This document shows positions 42,432 to 50,302 of a stretch of 50,302 nt of DNA, in pieces. A model generated the notes under the pieces. The model saw nothing but the letters and a program-made list of their open reading frames with translations, searched no databases and was not told where the DNA came from. Numbering within the stretch: position 1 is the first letter of the stretch; the number at the start of each line of letters is the position of its first letter. Source of the stretch: Myxococcales bacterium. GTDB lineage: Bacteria > Myxococcota_A > UBA796 > GCA-2862545. Where the stretch lies: positions 1 to 50,302 of the forward strand of contig JAHQVJ010000052.1 in the NCBI GenBank assembly GCA_019634415.1, written 5' to 3'. Position numbers and translations under genes: made by a program.

Positions 42432-43214
42432 ATGCTGCTGGACACGACCGCCAGGATCGAGACGCCCGAGCGCATCCGGTTCCGTTACCGGCTGGCCGGA
42501 CCAGGTCAGCGAGCTGCGGCGTGGCTGGTGGACCTGGCCCTGAGCGCCTTCCTGGCGATGTTGTTGGCGATCACGGTCGCCTCGATGGCGAGCGTGCCCG
42601 GGCTCGGTGGCGTGGGCATGGGGGTCATGCTGCTGGGGCTGTTCGTCTTGCAGTGGCTGTACGGCGTGGTGCTCGAGACGGCGATGTCGGGCCGCACCCC
42701 CGGCAAGCTGCTCCTGAACCTGCGCGTGGTGCGCTCCGACGGCTCCCCGGCTCGCTTCCCCGACTTCCTGCTCCGCAACCTGGTTCGCTTCGTGGACTTC
42801 CTGCCCATGGGCTTCGGCATCGGCGTGGCCGTGATGACCTTCGACGGCAAGCTGCGCCGGCTGGGGGACCTGGTGGCGGGCACGGTGGTGGTGACCGAGG
42901 AGAAGTCGAACGTGCTGGGCAACGTGCGGATCTCGCCCGCGGTCACCGAGCAGGAGCGCCAGGCCATGCCCGCGTCGGTGATGCTGTCCAACGAGGAGCT
43001 GCAGGTCATCGAGTCGTTCCTGCGGCGGCGCCCCCGCCTGTCCGACGACAGGGCGGAGGAGCTGGCACGCTTCTTCGGGCCCGCGCTGTCGGATCGCACC
43101 GGGATCGAAGCTCCCTCGTGGGAGCGTGTGCTGACGCTGGCCTATGCCCGTGCCACGGGTCGTGACCGACCGGCCTCGGACATCGCGCTCGCCGCCGAGG
43201 AGGATGCCGCGTGA
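42432..43214 (+). CDS. RDD family membrane protein
   Basis: The 260-residue protein has an RDD domain in its first 165 residues: AGPGQRAAAWLVDLALSAFL with the Arg and Asp that name the family, further helices, SGRTPGKLLLNLRVVR and DGKLRRLGDLVAGTVVV. The C-terminal 95 residues are soluble and helical. RDD proteins are poorly characterised; some are implicated in ion transport. As first gene of the RDD-SpoIIM-DUF4129-MoxR-DUF58 operon it probably works with those membrane partners. ATG 42432 follows GGGA by a long spacer, and GTG 42429 is also possible. The stop overlaps the next start by four bases. Confidence 0.88.
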   Translation: MLLDTTARIETPERIRFRYRLAGPGQRAAAWLVDLALSAFLAMLLAITVASMASVPGLGGVGMGVMLLGLFVLQWLYGVVLETAMSGRTPGKLLLNLRVVRSDGSPARFPDFLLRNLVRFVDFLPMGFGIGVAVMTFDGKLRRLGDLVAGTVVVTEEKSNVLGNVRISPAVTEQERQAMPASVMLSNEELQVIESFLRRRPRLSDDRAEELARFFGPALSDRTGIEAPSWERVLTLAYARATGRDRPASDIALAAEEDAA

Positions 43215-44194
43215 GCCTCGCCGATCGGGATGCCTTCGTTCGCGAACGCCTGAAGCGCTGGTCAGAGCTGGAGCGCTTGCTGGCCATGGGGCCCAAGGAC
43301 GGGCGCGGTTGGGGCCAGCTGGCCACCGGCTACCGGGCGGTCTGCGCCGATCTGGCCCGAGCGCGCAGCCTGGGCCTTCCCCACGACGTGCAGGGCTTCC
43401 TCGACGACCTGGCGGGCCGCGCCCACAACCGGCTGTACTCCGTGCGTCCCACCGGCCTGGGGCTGGGGCTGCTGCGAGATGCGCTGGTGGGCTTCCCGGT
43501 GGAGCTACGCCGTCAGTGGCACTTCTTCCTGGCCTCGTCCCTGTTGTTCTGGATGCCCTTCCTGGTCGGGGCGATCGGGGCGGCGGCCGATCCGGCGTTC
43601 GCCTCGGCCATCCTGCCGAACGGTCAGCTCGAGGCCCTCGAGGACATCTGGTCGGCGGAGGAGCTGTCTCGCGGCTTCGGCGGGGATGCCTCCATGGCTG
43701 GCTTCTACGTCTTCAACAACGTGGGCATCGCCTTCCGGTGCTTTGCCACGGGCATCCTGGGCGGCCTGGGCTCGGTGTTCTTCCTGGTCTACAACGGTCT
43801 GCTGATCGGCACGACCTTCGGCTACCTGTCCGGCATCGGGCTCGGCTGGAACCTGCTCGACTTCACCAGCGGGCACTCCGCCTGGGAGCTCACCGGGATC
43901 TGTGTGTCGGGGGCCGCTGGCATGCGCATGGGCTGGGCGCTGGTGGTGACCCACGGTCGAACGCGCATCGGGTCGCTGCGCGCGGCCGCTCCGTCGTTGT
44001 ATCGCTTGGTGCTCGGGATCGTCGTGCTGCTCGTGGTGGCGGCTGCCATCGAGGGATTCTGGTCGGCAGGCCCCGTGCCACGGGCGGGCAAGTACGCCTT
44101 CGGCATCGCCCAGTGGGTGTTCGTCGGGGCCTGGCTGCTGTTCGGGGGGCGGGGGCCCACGGCCGACGTGCCCCTCGAGGAGCGCGCCCCATGA
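43211..44194 (+). CDS. SpoIIM-family (stage II sporulation M-like) membrane protein
   Basis: The 327-residue protein starts with a soluble helical region of about 100 residues containing DRDAFVRERLKRWSELERLL and RLYSVRP, then five to six membrane helices with FYVFNNVGIAFRCFATGILGG and GHSAWELTGICVSGAAGMRMG. These are the core motifs of the SpoIIM/DUF95 family. In non-sporulating bacteria this family is found with MoxR, DUF58 and RDD genes and its role is unknown. GTG 43211 overlaps the RDD stop (GTGA), and the stop overlaps the next ATG. Confidence 0.9.
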   Translation: MSLADRDAFVRERLKRWSELERLLAMGPKDGRGWGQLATGYRAVCADLARARSLGLPHDVQGFLDDLAGRAHNRLYSVRPTGLGLGLLRDALVGFPVELRRQWHFFLASSLLFWMPFLVGAIGAAADPAFASAILPNGQLEALEDIWSAEELSRGFGGDASMAGFYVFNNVGIAFRCFATGILGGLGSVFFLVYNGLLIGTTFGYLSGIGLGWNLLDFTSGHSAWELTGICVSGAAGMRMGWALVVTHGRTRIGSLRAAAPSLYRLVLGIVVLLVVAAAIEGFWSAGPVPRAGKYAFGIAQWVFVGAWLLFGGRGPTADVPLEERAP

Positions 44195-44964
44195 ATCCGA
44201 ACCTCTGTCGCGTGGTGCTGCGGCCCCGAGGGCCGCTGGAGGTCTTCGACCTCACGCTGGCGCTGATCCGGGTGCACGCAGGCCGGTTCGGTCTGCTGGC
44301 CGCACTCACGGTGTTGCCCTTCGTCGCCTTGGCCTTCGGTCTGACCTACGTGGTCGACGACCCCTGGCTGATCCCCTTGTTCCTGCCGTTGGTGTTCGGG
44401 CTGCTGCAGGCGCCCTTCACGGTGCTGGCCGGCCGGCTGCTGTTCGCCGACGAGGTCCCGCTGCGCCAGGTGGTGATGGAGGTGTTGCGCGGGATCGTGC
44501 CGACCATCGCCGCGTCGGGATGGTTGCTGCTCGCGCTGCTGCTCGGCCTGGGGTGTGGGTTCGCTGGGGTCGCCATCACGGTGCCCGCGACGGCCTATGT
44601 CACGGAGGCGGCACTGCTCGAGAAGGTCGGTGTGATGGGCTGCTTGAGGCGCTCTATGCGGTTGGCTTCGTCGAACCCGGGGATCGCCTTGTCGACCGCC
44701 TTCGGCTGGGCCTTCCTCACGTTCTGGGGTGTGGTCGTGGCAGAAGCTGCAGGGCAGTCCATGGTGGGGTTCGTGCTGCAGCTCGGCCAGCCCTTCGGCA
44801 GCTTGGTCGCGGGCCAGGTGACGCCCTATGCCTTGTTCGGTGCCCTGGCCGCGCAGCCCTTGATGGCGGTCTACCGGCTGCTCCTCTACGTCGACGCACG
44901 GACTCGCATCGAAGGCTGGGATCTGCAGGTCGGCCTTCGGGCCGCCGGGTTGGCAGCCAAGTGA
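44191..44964 (+). CDS. Polytopic membrane protein of the MoxR operon
   Basis: The 257-residue protein has about six membrane helices and short loops (FGLLAALTVLPFVALAFGL; GWLLLALLLGLGCGFAGVA). A central loop, VTEAALLEKVGVMGCLRRSM, resembles the conserved loop of the glycerophosphoryl-diester phosphodiesterase membrane-domain/DUF975-like group, where ExxG-x-x-ALRRS is typical. No enzymatic motif is visible. ATG 44191 overlaps the upstream stop (ATGA) and the end overlaps the next gene by four bases, so it is translated with the rest of the operon. Confidence 0.78.
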   Translation: MNPNLCRVVLRPRGPLEVFDLTLALIRVHAGRFGLLAALTVLPFVALAFGLTYVVDDPWLIPLFLPLVFGLLQAPFTVLAGRLLFADEVPLRQVVMEVLRGIVPTIAASGWLLLALLLGLGCGFAGVAITVPATAYVTEAALLEKVGVMGCLRRSMRLASSNPGIALSTAFGWAFLTFWGVVVAEAAGQSMVGFVLQLGQPFGSLVAGQVTPYALFGALAAQPLMAVYRLLLYVDARTRIEGWDLQVGLRAAGLAAK

Positions 44965-46901
44965 ACGCTATGCTGCTGGCGATGGTGAGCGTGTCGTCGC
45001 TGCTGGGCTGCCCTGCGGAGGAGGCCCCCGACGACTCCGTTCCGTCCGCCCTCGACGACGAGGCGTTCCGCTTCTGCCACGTGCCCGGCGCGAACGCGGA
45101 GGAGGCGCGTGACTGGTGCAGCATGCTCGACGGGGAGGCCGACGACCGCTGCCCGGGGCTGCGGGCCACCTGTGAGGACGGAGCGGTGGCCACGGACCCC
45201 GTCTACTCTCGTGGCTGCGACGAGGGCACCACGGGCCCAGCGGACCGCCTCGCCGCGGATCCGGAGACGCCTCCGCCCGAGCCGAAGGGATGTGACGAGC
45301 TCGAGGCCTTCGACGAGGCGGGGCTGCAGGCGCTGATGCGCTGGGTGGCGGCCATCTTCGTGGGGGTGATGCTGCTCGTCTTGCTCCGCATGCTGTGGGG
45401 CACCCTCGGGTGGAACCGTACGCGGCCAGCGGATCTGCCCCCGGTTTCGCAGGAAGAAGACGAGGACGAGCTGCTACCCGACGTCCCGAACCTTCCGAGC
45501 ACGGACCTGCTCGGGGCAGCGCGCGAGGCCCTGCGGCAGGGAGATCTCGGCCAGGCCGTGTTGCTCGCGCGCGGGGCTGCGCTGAAGCACCTCGGTGAGT
45601 CGGGGCGGCTTCGGCTGCATCGCTCCCGGACGGACCGTGAGTACGTGCGAAACGTGCGCGGGCCCCGCGAGGTCGAGGACGACCTGAAGGAGGTCGTGGT
45701 GGCCGTGGAGATCCACCGTTGGGGTGGGGCACCGCTGGGGCTACCGCGTGCCGAGCGCGCAGTGGCCGCAGCCGAGCGGTTGCTGGCGCTGGCGGGGGCG
45801 CTGCTGCTCGCCCTCTGGCTCGGGCTGTCGCCTTCGTCTGCCCACGCCCAGACGCCGGAGCGGTTCGCTCCGTCGGGCGACGCGGCCTTGGTGAAGGTGC
45901 TCGAGCTGCACGGCTACGACGCCGGTTGGCGGCTGCGCAACCTCGCCGATCTCGACGAGAACACCGACGTGGTGATCCTGGACCTGTCCGCCGTGGGGCC
46001 CACGGAGGAGCAGCAGGAGCACCTGCGCACCTGGGTGGATGCTGGGGGTGTGCTGATGGTCGGCGGCGACGCCACCGACATGTTCCCCGAGCTCGGGGAG
46101 CACCTCACGCTGCCCCCCGACACCGGTGCTCGCCTCGGAATCCTGCTGGAGGGTAGCGACATCGCGATCCCGCGGTGGCCCAACGGGGTGTTGTACGCGT
46201 ACGACGCTGGAGAGGCCTGGGTGGTCGCCACCGGCCGCTCGGGTGACAGCCTCGGTGCCGCGGTGGCCGTGCTCTACGTGGGTGCTGGGGTGGTGGTGGG
46301 CATCGCCGACCCGCGCTTGATCTGGAACGGCGCCTTCGTGAGCGGCGACAACGAGTCGTTCGTCGGAGACCTGCTGTACTTGGGCCAGGGCTTCGCCGGA
46401 TGGCCGCTGCCGACGCCTGCTCGCGTGCAGCTGGCCACCACCGCTGCCACGTCGGGCTCGGGTGGCGGGGCGGGAGCGCAGTCCAACAACCCCTGCGAGT
46501 CCATGTCCAACGCCAAGCTGCTCCCGTTCGTGTTGCAGCTGCTCATCACCTGGTTGCTGCTGGGCTTGTGGCGTGGGTGGCCCTTCGCGCCCCTGCGCGA
46601 TCCGCCGAGCGAAGGGCGGCTCGTGTTCGCCGAGCACGTGCAGGCGCTGGGCACGCGGTGGTATCGGCTCAAGGCGTCTCGGCACGCCCTGGGCCGGATG
46701 GCCGCCTTCTGGTTGTCTCGGTTGGGCCACGGTGGGCTGCGGCTGGCCGCCGAGCGTGCCGGCAAGACGCCAGCCCAGGCCCGCGCCTGGGTGGACGGGC
46801 TCCAGCAGCTCGCGGACGCCGATGAGCAGGACGTGCCTGGGTCGGCCGAGGACCTCGATCGAATGGAGGAGTTGTGGAAGGTCACGAACCGGTCGGGATG
46901 A
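44961..46901 (+). CDS. DUF4129-DUF4350 fused membrane lipoprotein
   Basis: The 646-residue protein begins with a lipoprotein-type signal (SSLLGC, Cys17), a Cys-containing outer segment, a membrane helix (about 126-146), a DUF4129-like cytoplasmic domain (about 183-260) with RLRLHRSRTDREYVRNVR, a second helix (about 274-290) and a DUF4350-like domain (about 300-490) with ILDLSAVGPTEEQ and WVDAGGVLMVGG, resembling ThuA/GATase-like folds. A third helix and a basic helical tail follow. Both domains are usual partners of MoxR-DUF58 systems, normally on separate proteins. GTG 44961 overlaps the upstream stop; ATG 44970 is three codons on. Confidence 0.78.
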   Translation: MNAMLLAMVSVSSLLGCPAEEAPDDSVPSALDDEAFRFCHVPGANAEEARDWCSMLDGEADDRCPGLRATCEDGAVATDPVYSRGCDEGTTGPADRLAADPETPPPEPKGCDELEAFDEAGLQALMRWVAAIFVGVMLLVLLRMLWGTLGWNRTRPADLPPVSQEEDEDELLPDVPNLPSTDLLGAAREALRQGDLGQAVLLARGAALKHLGESGRLRLHRSRTDREYVRNVRGPREVEDDLKEVVVAVEIHRWGGAPLGLPRAERAVAAAERLLALAGALLLALWLGLSPSSAHAQTPERFAPSGDAALVKVLELHGYDAGWRLRNLADLDENTDVVILDLSAVGPTEEQQEHLRTWVDAGGVLMVGGDATDMFPELGEHLTLPPDTGARLGILLEGSDIAIPRWPNGVLYAYDAGEAWVVATGRSGDSLGAAVAVLYVGAGVVVGIADPRLIWNGAFVSGDNESFVGDLLYLGQGFAGWPLPTPARVQLATTAATSGSGGGAGAQSNNPCESMSNAKLLPFVLQLLITWLLLGLWRGWPFAPLRDPPSEGRLVFAEHVQALGTRWYRLKASRHALGRMAAFWLSRLGHGGLRLAAERAGKTPAQARAWVDGLQQLADADEQDVPGSAEDLDRMEELWKVTNRSG

Positions 46902-47899
46902 CGGCGCCAGCGGCACCCGTCGACCCGGCTGCGATCGATCGGTTCTCGTCCGTGTTTCGCGCGGCGCAGGATCAGGTCGAGCGCGTGCTGCTAGGGCAGC
47001 GTGGGGCGGTGCGCTCCGCTCTGGTGGCGCTGTTCGCGGGTGGCCACGTGCTGCTCGAGGGCCCTCCCGGCATCGGCAAGACGCTGCTGGCGCGTAGCTT
47101 GGCTCGCGTGATGGGGGTGGAGTTCAAGCGGATCCAGTTCACGCCGGACCTGATGCCGAGCGACGTGACCGGGGGCAACCTGTTCAACCAGGCCGAAGAC
47201 GCCTTCGTGTTCCGCGCGGGGCCCGTGTTCACCCAGGTCCTGCTGGCCGACGAGATCAACCGGGCGCCCGCGAAGACGCAGTCGGCGCTGCTGGAGGCCA
47301 TGAGCGACCGGCAGGTCACCGTGGACGGCGAGACCCGCCCGTTGCCCGATCCGTTCTTCACGCTGGCCACCCAGAACCCCGTGGAGTCCGAGGGCACCTA
47401 CCCGCTCCCCGAGGCGCAGCTCGATCGCTTCCTCATGAAGGTGCTGCTCGACCATCCCGCCAAGGACGTCGAGGTCACGCTGCTCCAGAGCTACCTCGGT
47501 GGCTTCGATGCGGGTGATCTCGATGCTGTGGGCCTGCACCGCGTGGTGGACGCAGCCGGGATCGCGCAGATGCGTCGGATCGCGCGCGGCGTGCGGGTGG
47601 ATGCCGAGATCCTCGACTACATCGCCACCATCGTGGGGCGGACCCGCGAGGACGCGGCCGTGGACCTCGGTGCGTCGCCGCGGGCGTCGATCGCGCTGCT
47701 GCTGTGCGGCCAGGTGGTGGCTGCCGCCGAAGGTCGGGCCTACGTCGTGCCCGACGACATCAAGGAGCTGGCCGCGCCCGTGCTGCGCCATCGGTTCTTG
47801 CTGCAGCCCGATGCCGAGCTCGAGGGCGTTCGTCCCGACGACGTGGTGCGGGGCATCCTCATGGACGTGCCCGTGCCCGGTGGGGAGCACGAGGATTGA
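46898..47899 (+). CDS. MoxR-family AAA+ ATPase
   Basis: The 333-residue protein has all MoxR motifs: Walker A GPPGIGKT (55-62), Walker B LLADEINRAP, MSDRQVTVDG, sensor ATQNP, and EGTYPLPEAQLDRFLMKV, followed by the helical lid with ASPRASIALL. MoxR ATPases act as chaperones that remodel or activate client proteins, usually with a von Willebrand A-type partner; here that is the DUF58 protein encoded next. ATG 46898 overlaps the upstream stop (ATGA), like every other junction of this operon; GTG 46874 has a better ribosome binding site but a tight spacer and would overlap by 28 bases. Confidence 0.94.
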   Translation: MTAPAAPVDPAAIDRFSSVFRAAQDQVERVLLGQRGAVRSALVALFAGGHVLLEGPPGIGKTLLARSLARVMGVEFKRIQFTPDLMPSDVTGGNLFNQAEDAFVFRAGPVFTQVLLADEINRAPAKTQSALLEAMSDRQVTVDGETRPLPDPFFTLATQNPVESEGTYPLPEAQLDRFLMKVLLDHPAKDVEVTLLQSYLGGFDAGDLDAVGLHRVVDAAGIAQMRRIARGVRVDAEILDYIATIVGRTREDAAVDLGASPRASIALLLCGQVVAAAEGRAYVVPDDIKELAAPVLRHRFLLQPDAELEGVRPDDVVRGILMDVPVPGGEHED

Positions 47900-49320
47900 G
47901 CCAGCTCGCCGTCGACCTGCCCGTCCCCGCGAGCGGTGCTCCCGAGCCCCGCATCGGGGCTGCCGCGGGCTCCGGCACCGAGCTCGGCACGGTGCGCCCC
48001 GTGGGCTGGCTGCAGCGCGTGGCGGGTGTGCCCACCGGCATGCTGGTGGCCCTGAGCATCGTGCCGCTCACCGCGTCCCTCGCCGTGGTCGTGTCGTCTG
48101 CGGCCATCATCCCCGTGGTGGCCCTCGATCTGGTGCTGCTGGTGCTGGCGTTGCTCGATCTGCTGCTGGCGGGCGGAAGGGTGGAGGTCTGGCGTGCCTT
48201 CGCTCCCGTGCAGGCCGTGGGGCGGGCATTCGAGGTCACTGTGGGGGTGCGGAACGCCGGTCGCCGGATGCTGAGGGTGCAGTTCACCGATGATGCTCCC
48301 GGGCAGGCCACCGGGCTGCCCGGCTGGGCCATGCTCGGGTCGGGCATGGAGTCCGAGGCGCGCTATACGGTGGAGATCGATCGCCGCGGACAGCATCCGT
48401 TCGGCGACGTCGTGGTTCGCTGGCGCTCTCCGCTCGGGCTCTGGCGGCGGCAGCGCCGCTATGCCGTGCAGGGGGCGGTGCGCGTCTATCCCGACTTCGG
48501 GCAGCTCCGAGAGTTCGGCATGCGGGGGCGGCTGTCGGAGGACAGGGTGCCCGTTCGGTCGAGGCGTCGTCCCGGCGGCGAGAACGAGTTCCAGCGCCTG
48601 CGCCCCTACGTGCAGGGCGATCCCTACCGGCACATCGACTGGAAGGCCACGGCCAAGCGCCGTGAGTACATCACTCGTGAGTTCGGTCAGGAGTCGAACC
48701 AGAACCTGATCTTCCTGCTCGACTGTGGTCGCATGATGTCGGCTCGCAGCGGCGGGCTGACCGCCTTCGACCACGCGCTGAACGCTGCGATCCTCATGGG
48801 TCAGGTGGCGCTGAAGCACGGGGACCGCGTGGGGCTGCTGGCCTTCGACTCCAAGCCTCGGGTGTGGCTGCCACCTCGAGCTGGCAAGCGCTCGGCGGGT
48901 CGGCTGATCCGGGCCACGTACGACCTGTTCCCCTCGATGGAGGAGCCCGACTACGCGATGGCCTTCCGGTACCTCACCCAGCACGTGCGGCGGCGCAGTC
49001 TGGTGGTGCTGTTCAGCTCCGTGGTGGACCAGGTGAACGCCGAGATGTCCACGCAGCTCGTCTCGGCGCTGTCCAGTCGCCACCTGCCCCTGGCGGTCTG
49101 GATCCGAGACGCCGACGTCGACGAGCTGCTCCATCGTCGTGCCAGCAACGACCGAGATCAGTACGTGCAGGCGGCCGCGGCCGATCTGTTCCACCAGCGA
49201 GATCAGGCGCTCGCGGGGTTGCGGCAGCGCGGAGCGCTCGTGGTGGACGGCAACCCCGCGGAGGTCACGCCGAGCCTGCTCCACCGGTACCTCGAGATCA
49301 AGGCCCGACGACTGTTGTAG
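47896..49320 (+). CDS. DUF58 (vWA-like) membrane protein, MoxR partner
   Basis: The 474-residue protein has two membrane helices near residues 50-100, a beta domain, and the DUF58 signature PGGENEFQRLRPYVQGDPYR then HIDWKATAKR. A vWA-like domain follows with LDCGRMM in place of the DxSxS metal site and RVGLLAFDS. It is the expected client or adaptor of the MoxR ATPase. TTG 47896 overlaps the moxR stop (TTGA). That rare start is supported by the same four-base overlap at all other junctions; without it the first in-frame ATG would be 48040, inside the first helix. The stop at 49320 ends the operon, followed by 157 bases without a gene. Confidence 0.92.
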   Translation: MSQLAVDLPVPASGAPEPRIGAAAGSGTELGTVRPVGWLQRVAGVPTGMLVALSIVPLTASLAVVVSSAAIIPVVALDLVLLVLALLDLLLAGGRVEVWRAFAPVQAVGRAFEVTVGVRNAGRRMLRVQFTDDAPGQATGLPGWAMLGSGMESEARYTVEIDRRGQHPFGDVVVRWRSPLGLWRRQRRYAVQGAVRVYPDFGQLREFGMRGRLSEDRVPVRSRRRPGGENEFQRLRPYVQGDPYRHIDWKATAKRREYITREFGQESNQNLIFLLDCGRMMSARSGGLTAFDHALNAAILMGQVALKHGDRVGLLAFDSKPRVWLPPRAGKRSAGRLIRATYDLFPSMEEPDYAMAFRYLTQHVRRRSLVVLFSSVVDQVNAEMSTQLVSALSSRHLPLAVWIRDADVDELLHRRASNDRDQYVQAAAADLFHQRDQALAGLRQRGALVVDGNPAEVTPSLLHRYLEIKARRLL

Positions 49321-49420
49321 GAAGCTCCAGGTCGGTCGAGGGAACCACCTCTTCTGCCCGTGCTCGGGGCGAGGCACGAGGTCGTGAGGAGCCGGTCGAA
49401 AACCCGTCAAGACTCCGTGT

Positions 49421-49444
49421 GGAACGAGTCCTTCGTGGTACGTC
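49421..49444 (+). promoter_or_regulatory. ECF-type promoter candidate for the MopE-like lipoprotein gene
   Basis: GGAAC at 49421 and CGTC at 49441 are 15 bases apart, the general form of an ECF sigma promoter. Transcription would start some 25 bases before ATG 49478. A related GGAACG ... TACGT arrangement at 42398-42419 lies before the RDD operon. Confidence 0.25.
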
Positions 49445-49477
49445 GCGGCACCTGGACCCAGAGAAGCTGGAGGCTCG

Positions 49478-50302
49478 ATGCAGTGGCTGAAGTGGACATC
49501 GCTCTCCCTCGCGATCCCCGGAGCCCTGCTGGGCTGCTCTGGTGACGAGGTCGATTTGGAGTGCTCGCCCTACGACGAAGTCTACGTCTACGTGGACGAG
49601 GACGGAGACGGTTTCGGCTCCACGGTGGGGGTGGGCTACGTCTGCACGCCGACCGACAACGAGGCCACCAACAACGTGGACTGTGACGACGCCAACCCGG
49701 CGGTGAACCCGGGGGCGGAGGAGGTCTGCGACCTGGAGGACAACGACTGCAACGGTCTGGTGGACGAGAGCCACCCGAAGGTGCCGTGGTACCCCGACGA
49801 GGACGGAGACGGGTACGGGGGTGACGCGCAGTCCGAGAGCTCGTGTCTGTCGCCAGGGCCCACGTTCACGCAGATCTCCGGGGACTGCAACGACAACGAT
49901 CCTGTCGTGAACCCGCTGGCGCGAGAGGTCTGCAACAACGGCGCCGACGACGACTGCGACGGTCGGGCCGACGATCAGGACGAGGGCGTCGATCCCAGCA
50001 CTCGGATCACGTACTACCGAGACAGGGACCGCGACACGTACGGGGACCCCGAGACCTCGGTGAGGCGCTGTGCTGCGCCCGCGAACTTCGTGAACAACGC
50101 GCTGGACTGCGATGATCGCAACGAGACCATCAACCCCGAAGGGGCTGAGGTGTGCGACAACATCGACAATGACTGTGACACGCTCATCGACGACTTCGAC
50201 GGGGATCCGGACCATCCGCTGAACGGCACCACGTCGACGGTGGATCCGTCCGGGCAGCTGGAGTTCTTCGCGGACACGGACTGCGATGGCTGGGGCGATC
50301 CG
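49478..50302 (+). CDS. MopE-like metal-binding repeat lipoprotein (3' truncated by window end)
   Basis: The open frame runs 275 codons to the right edge without a stop. It starts with a lipoprotein signal (Lys5, hydrophobic stretch, ALLGC with Cys20) and continues with at least three MopE-type repeats: DCDDANPAVNPGAEEVCD, DCNDNDPVVNPLAREVCN and DCDDRNETINPEGAEVCD, each followed by a D-x-D-C-D/N-G-type end and separated by YxDxDxDxYG segments. Such repeats bind calcium or other metals and are common in Myxococcota surface proteins. GGAGG at 49469-49473 precedes ATG 49478. It shares its repeat type with the giant protein at 37326-42278. Confidence 0.88.
   Translation, partial: MQWLKWTSLSLAIPGALLGCSGDEVDLECSPYDEVYVYVDEDGDGFGSTVGVGYVCTPTDNEATNNVDCDDANPAVNPGAEEVCDLEDNDCNGLVDESHPKVPWYPDEDGDGYGGDAQSESSCLSPGPTFTQISGDCNDNDPVVNPLAREVCNNGADDDCDGRADDQDEGVDPSTRITYYRDRDRDTYGDPETSVRRCAAPANFVNNALDCDDRNETINPEGAEVCDNIDNDCDTLIDDFDGDPDHPLNGTTSTVDPSGQLEFFADTDCDGWGDP

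Noticed and set aside
1..50302. tRNA, rRNA, insertion sequences, integrases or toxin-antitoxin genes
   Set aside because: None was recognised; all gaps are short, and no transposase motifs or terminal repeats were seen.

Overview
The window is GC-rich, gene-dense DNA that looks like a member of the Myxococcota. Three secreted proteins carry lineage hallmarks: two end in a MYXO-CTERM-like tail (Cys-Gly-Cys, hydrophobic helix, Arg cluster), and two contain the MopE-type DC-D...DxDCDG metal-binding repeat. There are also two intact Ser/Thr kinases, one kinase-AAA-TPR giant, and a pseudokinase fused to a sigma-like region. I see no rRNA, tRNA, IS element, integrase or CRISPR array. No gap between genes exceeds about 195 bases.

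Layout. 1-3382 (+): the tail of an unknown gene, then two overlapping aromatic/histidine ammonia-lyase genes, the second lacking the MIO cofactor triad. 3387-11661 (-): a probable operon of pspA, a GT-C glycosyltransferase, a small charged protein, a tandem GT-C paralogue, and a redoxin-octaheme cytochrome fusion. 11855-15284 (+): crcB fluoride channel, a GH18-like secreted glycosidase and a membrane Ser/Thr kinase. 15297-18910: two further GT-C membrane glycosyltransferases and an NfeD-like protein. 19022-22726 (-): a 1234-residue kinase-ATPase-TPR protein. 22922-23770 (+): a Cys-rich lipoprotein and a DUF697-SHOCT protein. 23777-29326 (-): a tightly packed run of NarL-type histidine kinase, response regulator, rdgB, 5'-nucleotidase and amidase. 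29480-31402 (+): a TAP-like hydrolase and an unknown acidic protein. 31438-33590 (+): imuA-imuB under an apparent LexA box. 33670-33894 (+): a small secreted protein. 33886-42278 (-): a giant Asp-rich surface protein translationally coupled to a sigma/pseudokinase/beta-propeller fusion. 42432-49320 (+): a six-gene RDD / SpoIIM / membrane / DUF4129 / MoxR / DUF58 operon in which every junction is a 4-base overlap. 49478-end (+): the start of a MopE-like lipoprotein.

How it fits together. Most of the window concerns the cell envelope: four lipid-linked-sugar glycosyltransferases, PspA and NfeD for membrane stress, secreted hydrolases, calcium-binding surface proteins and a MoxR-DUF58 chaperone-type membrane system. 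Signalling proteins are interspersed. The most unusual locus is 33886-50302. There, what reads as a membrane-tethered sigma-like regulator with a dead kinase domain and an extracytoplasmic propeller is co-transcribed with a giant MYXO-CTERM protein, and it diverges from the MoxR operon that leads to a second Asp-rich lipoprotein. The other notable oddity is the ammonia-lyase pair, in which one partner has lost every catalytic hallmark I checked.
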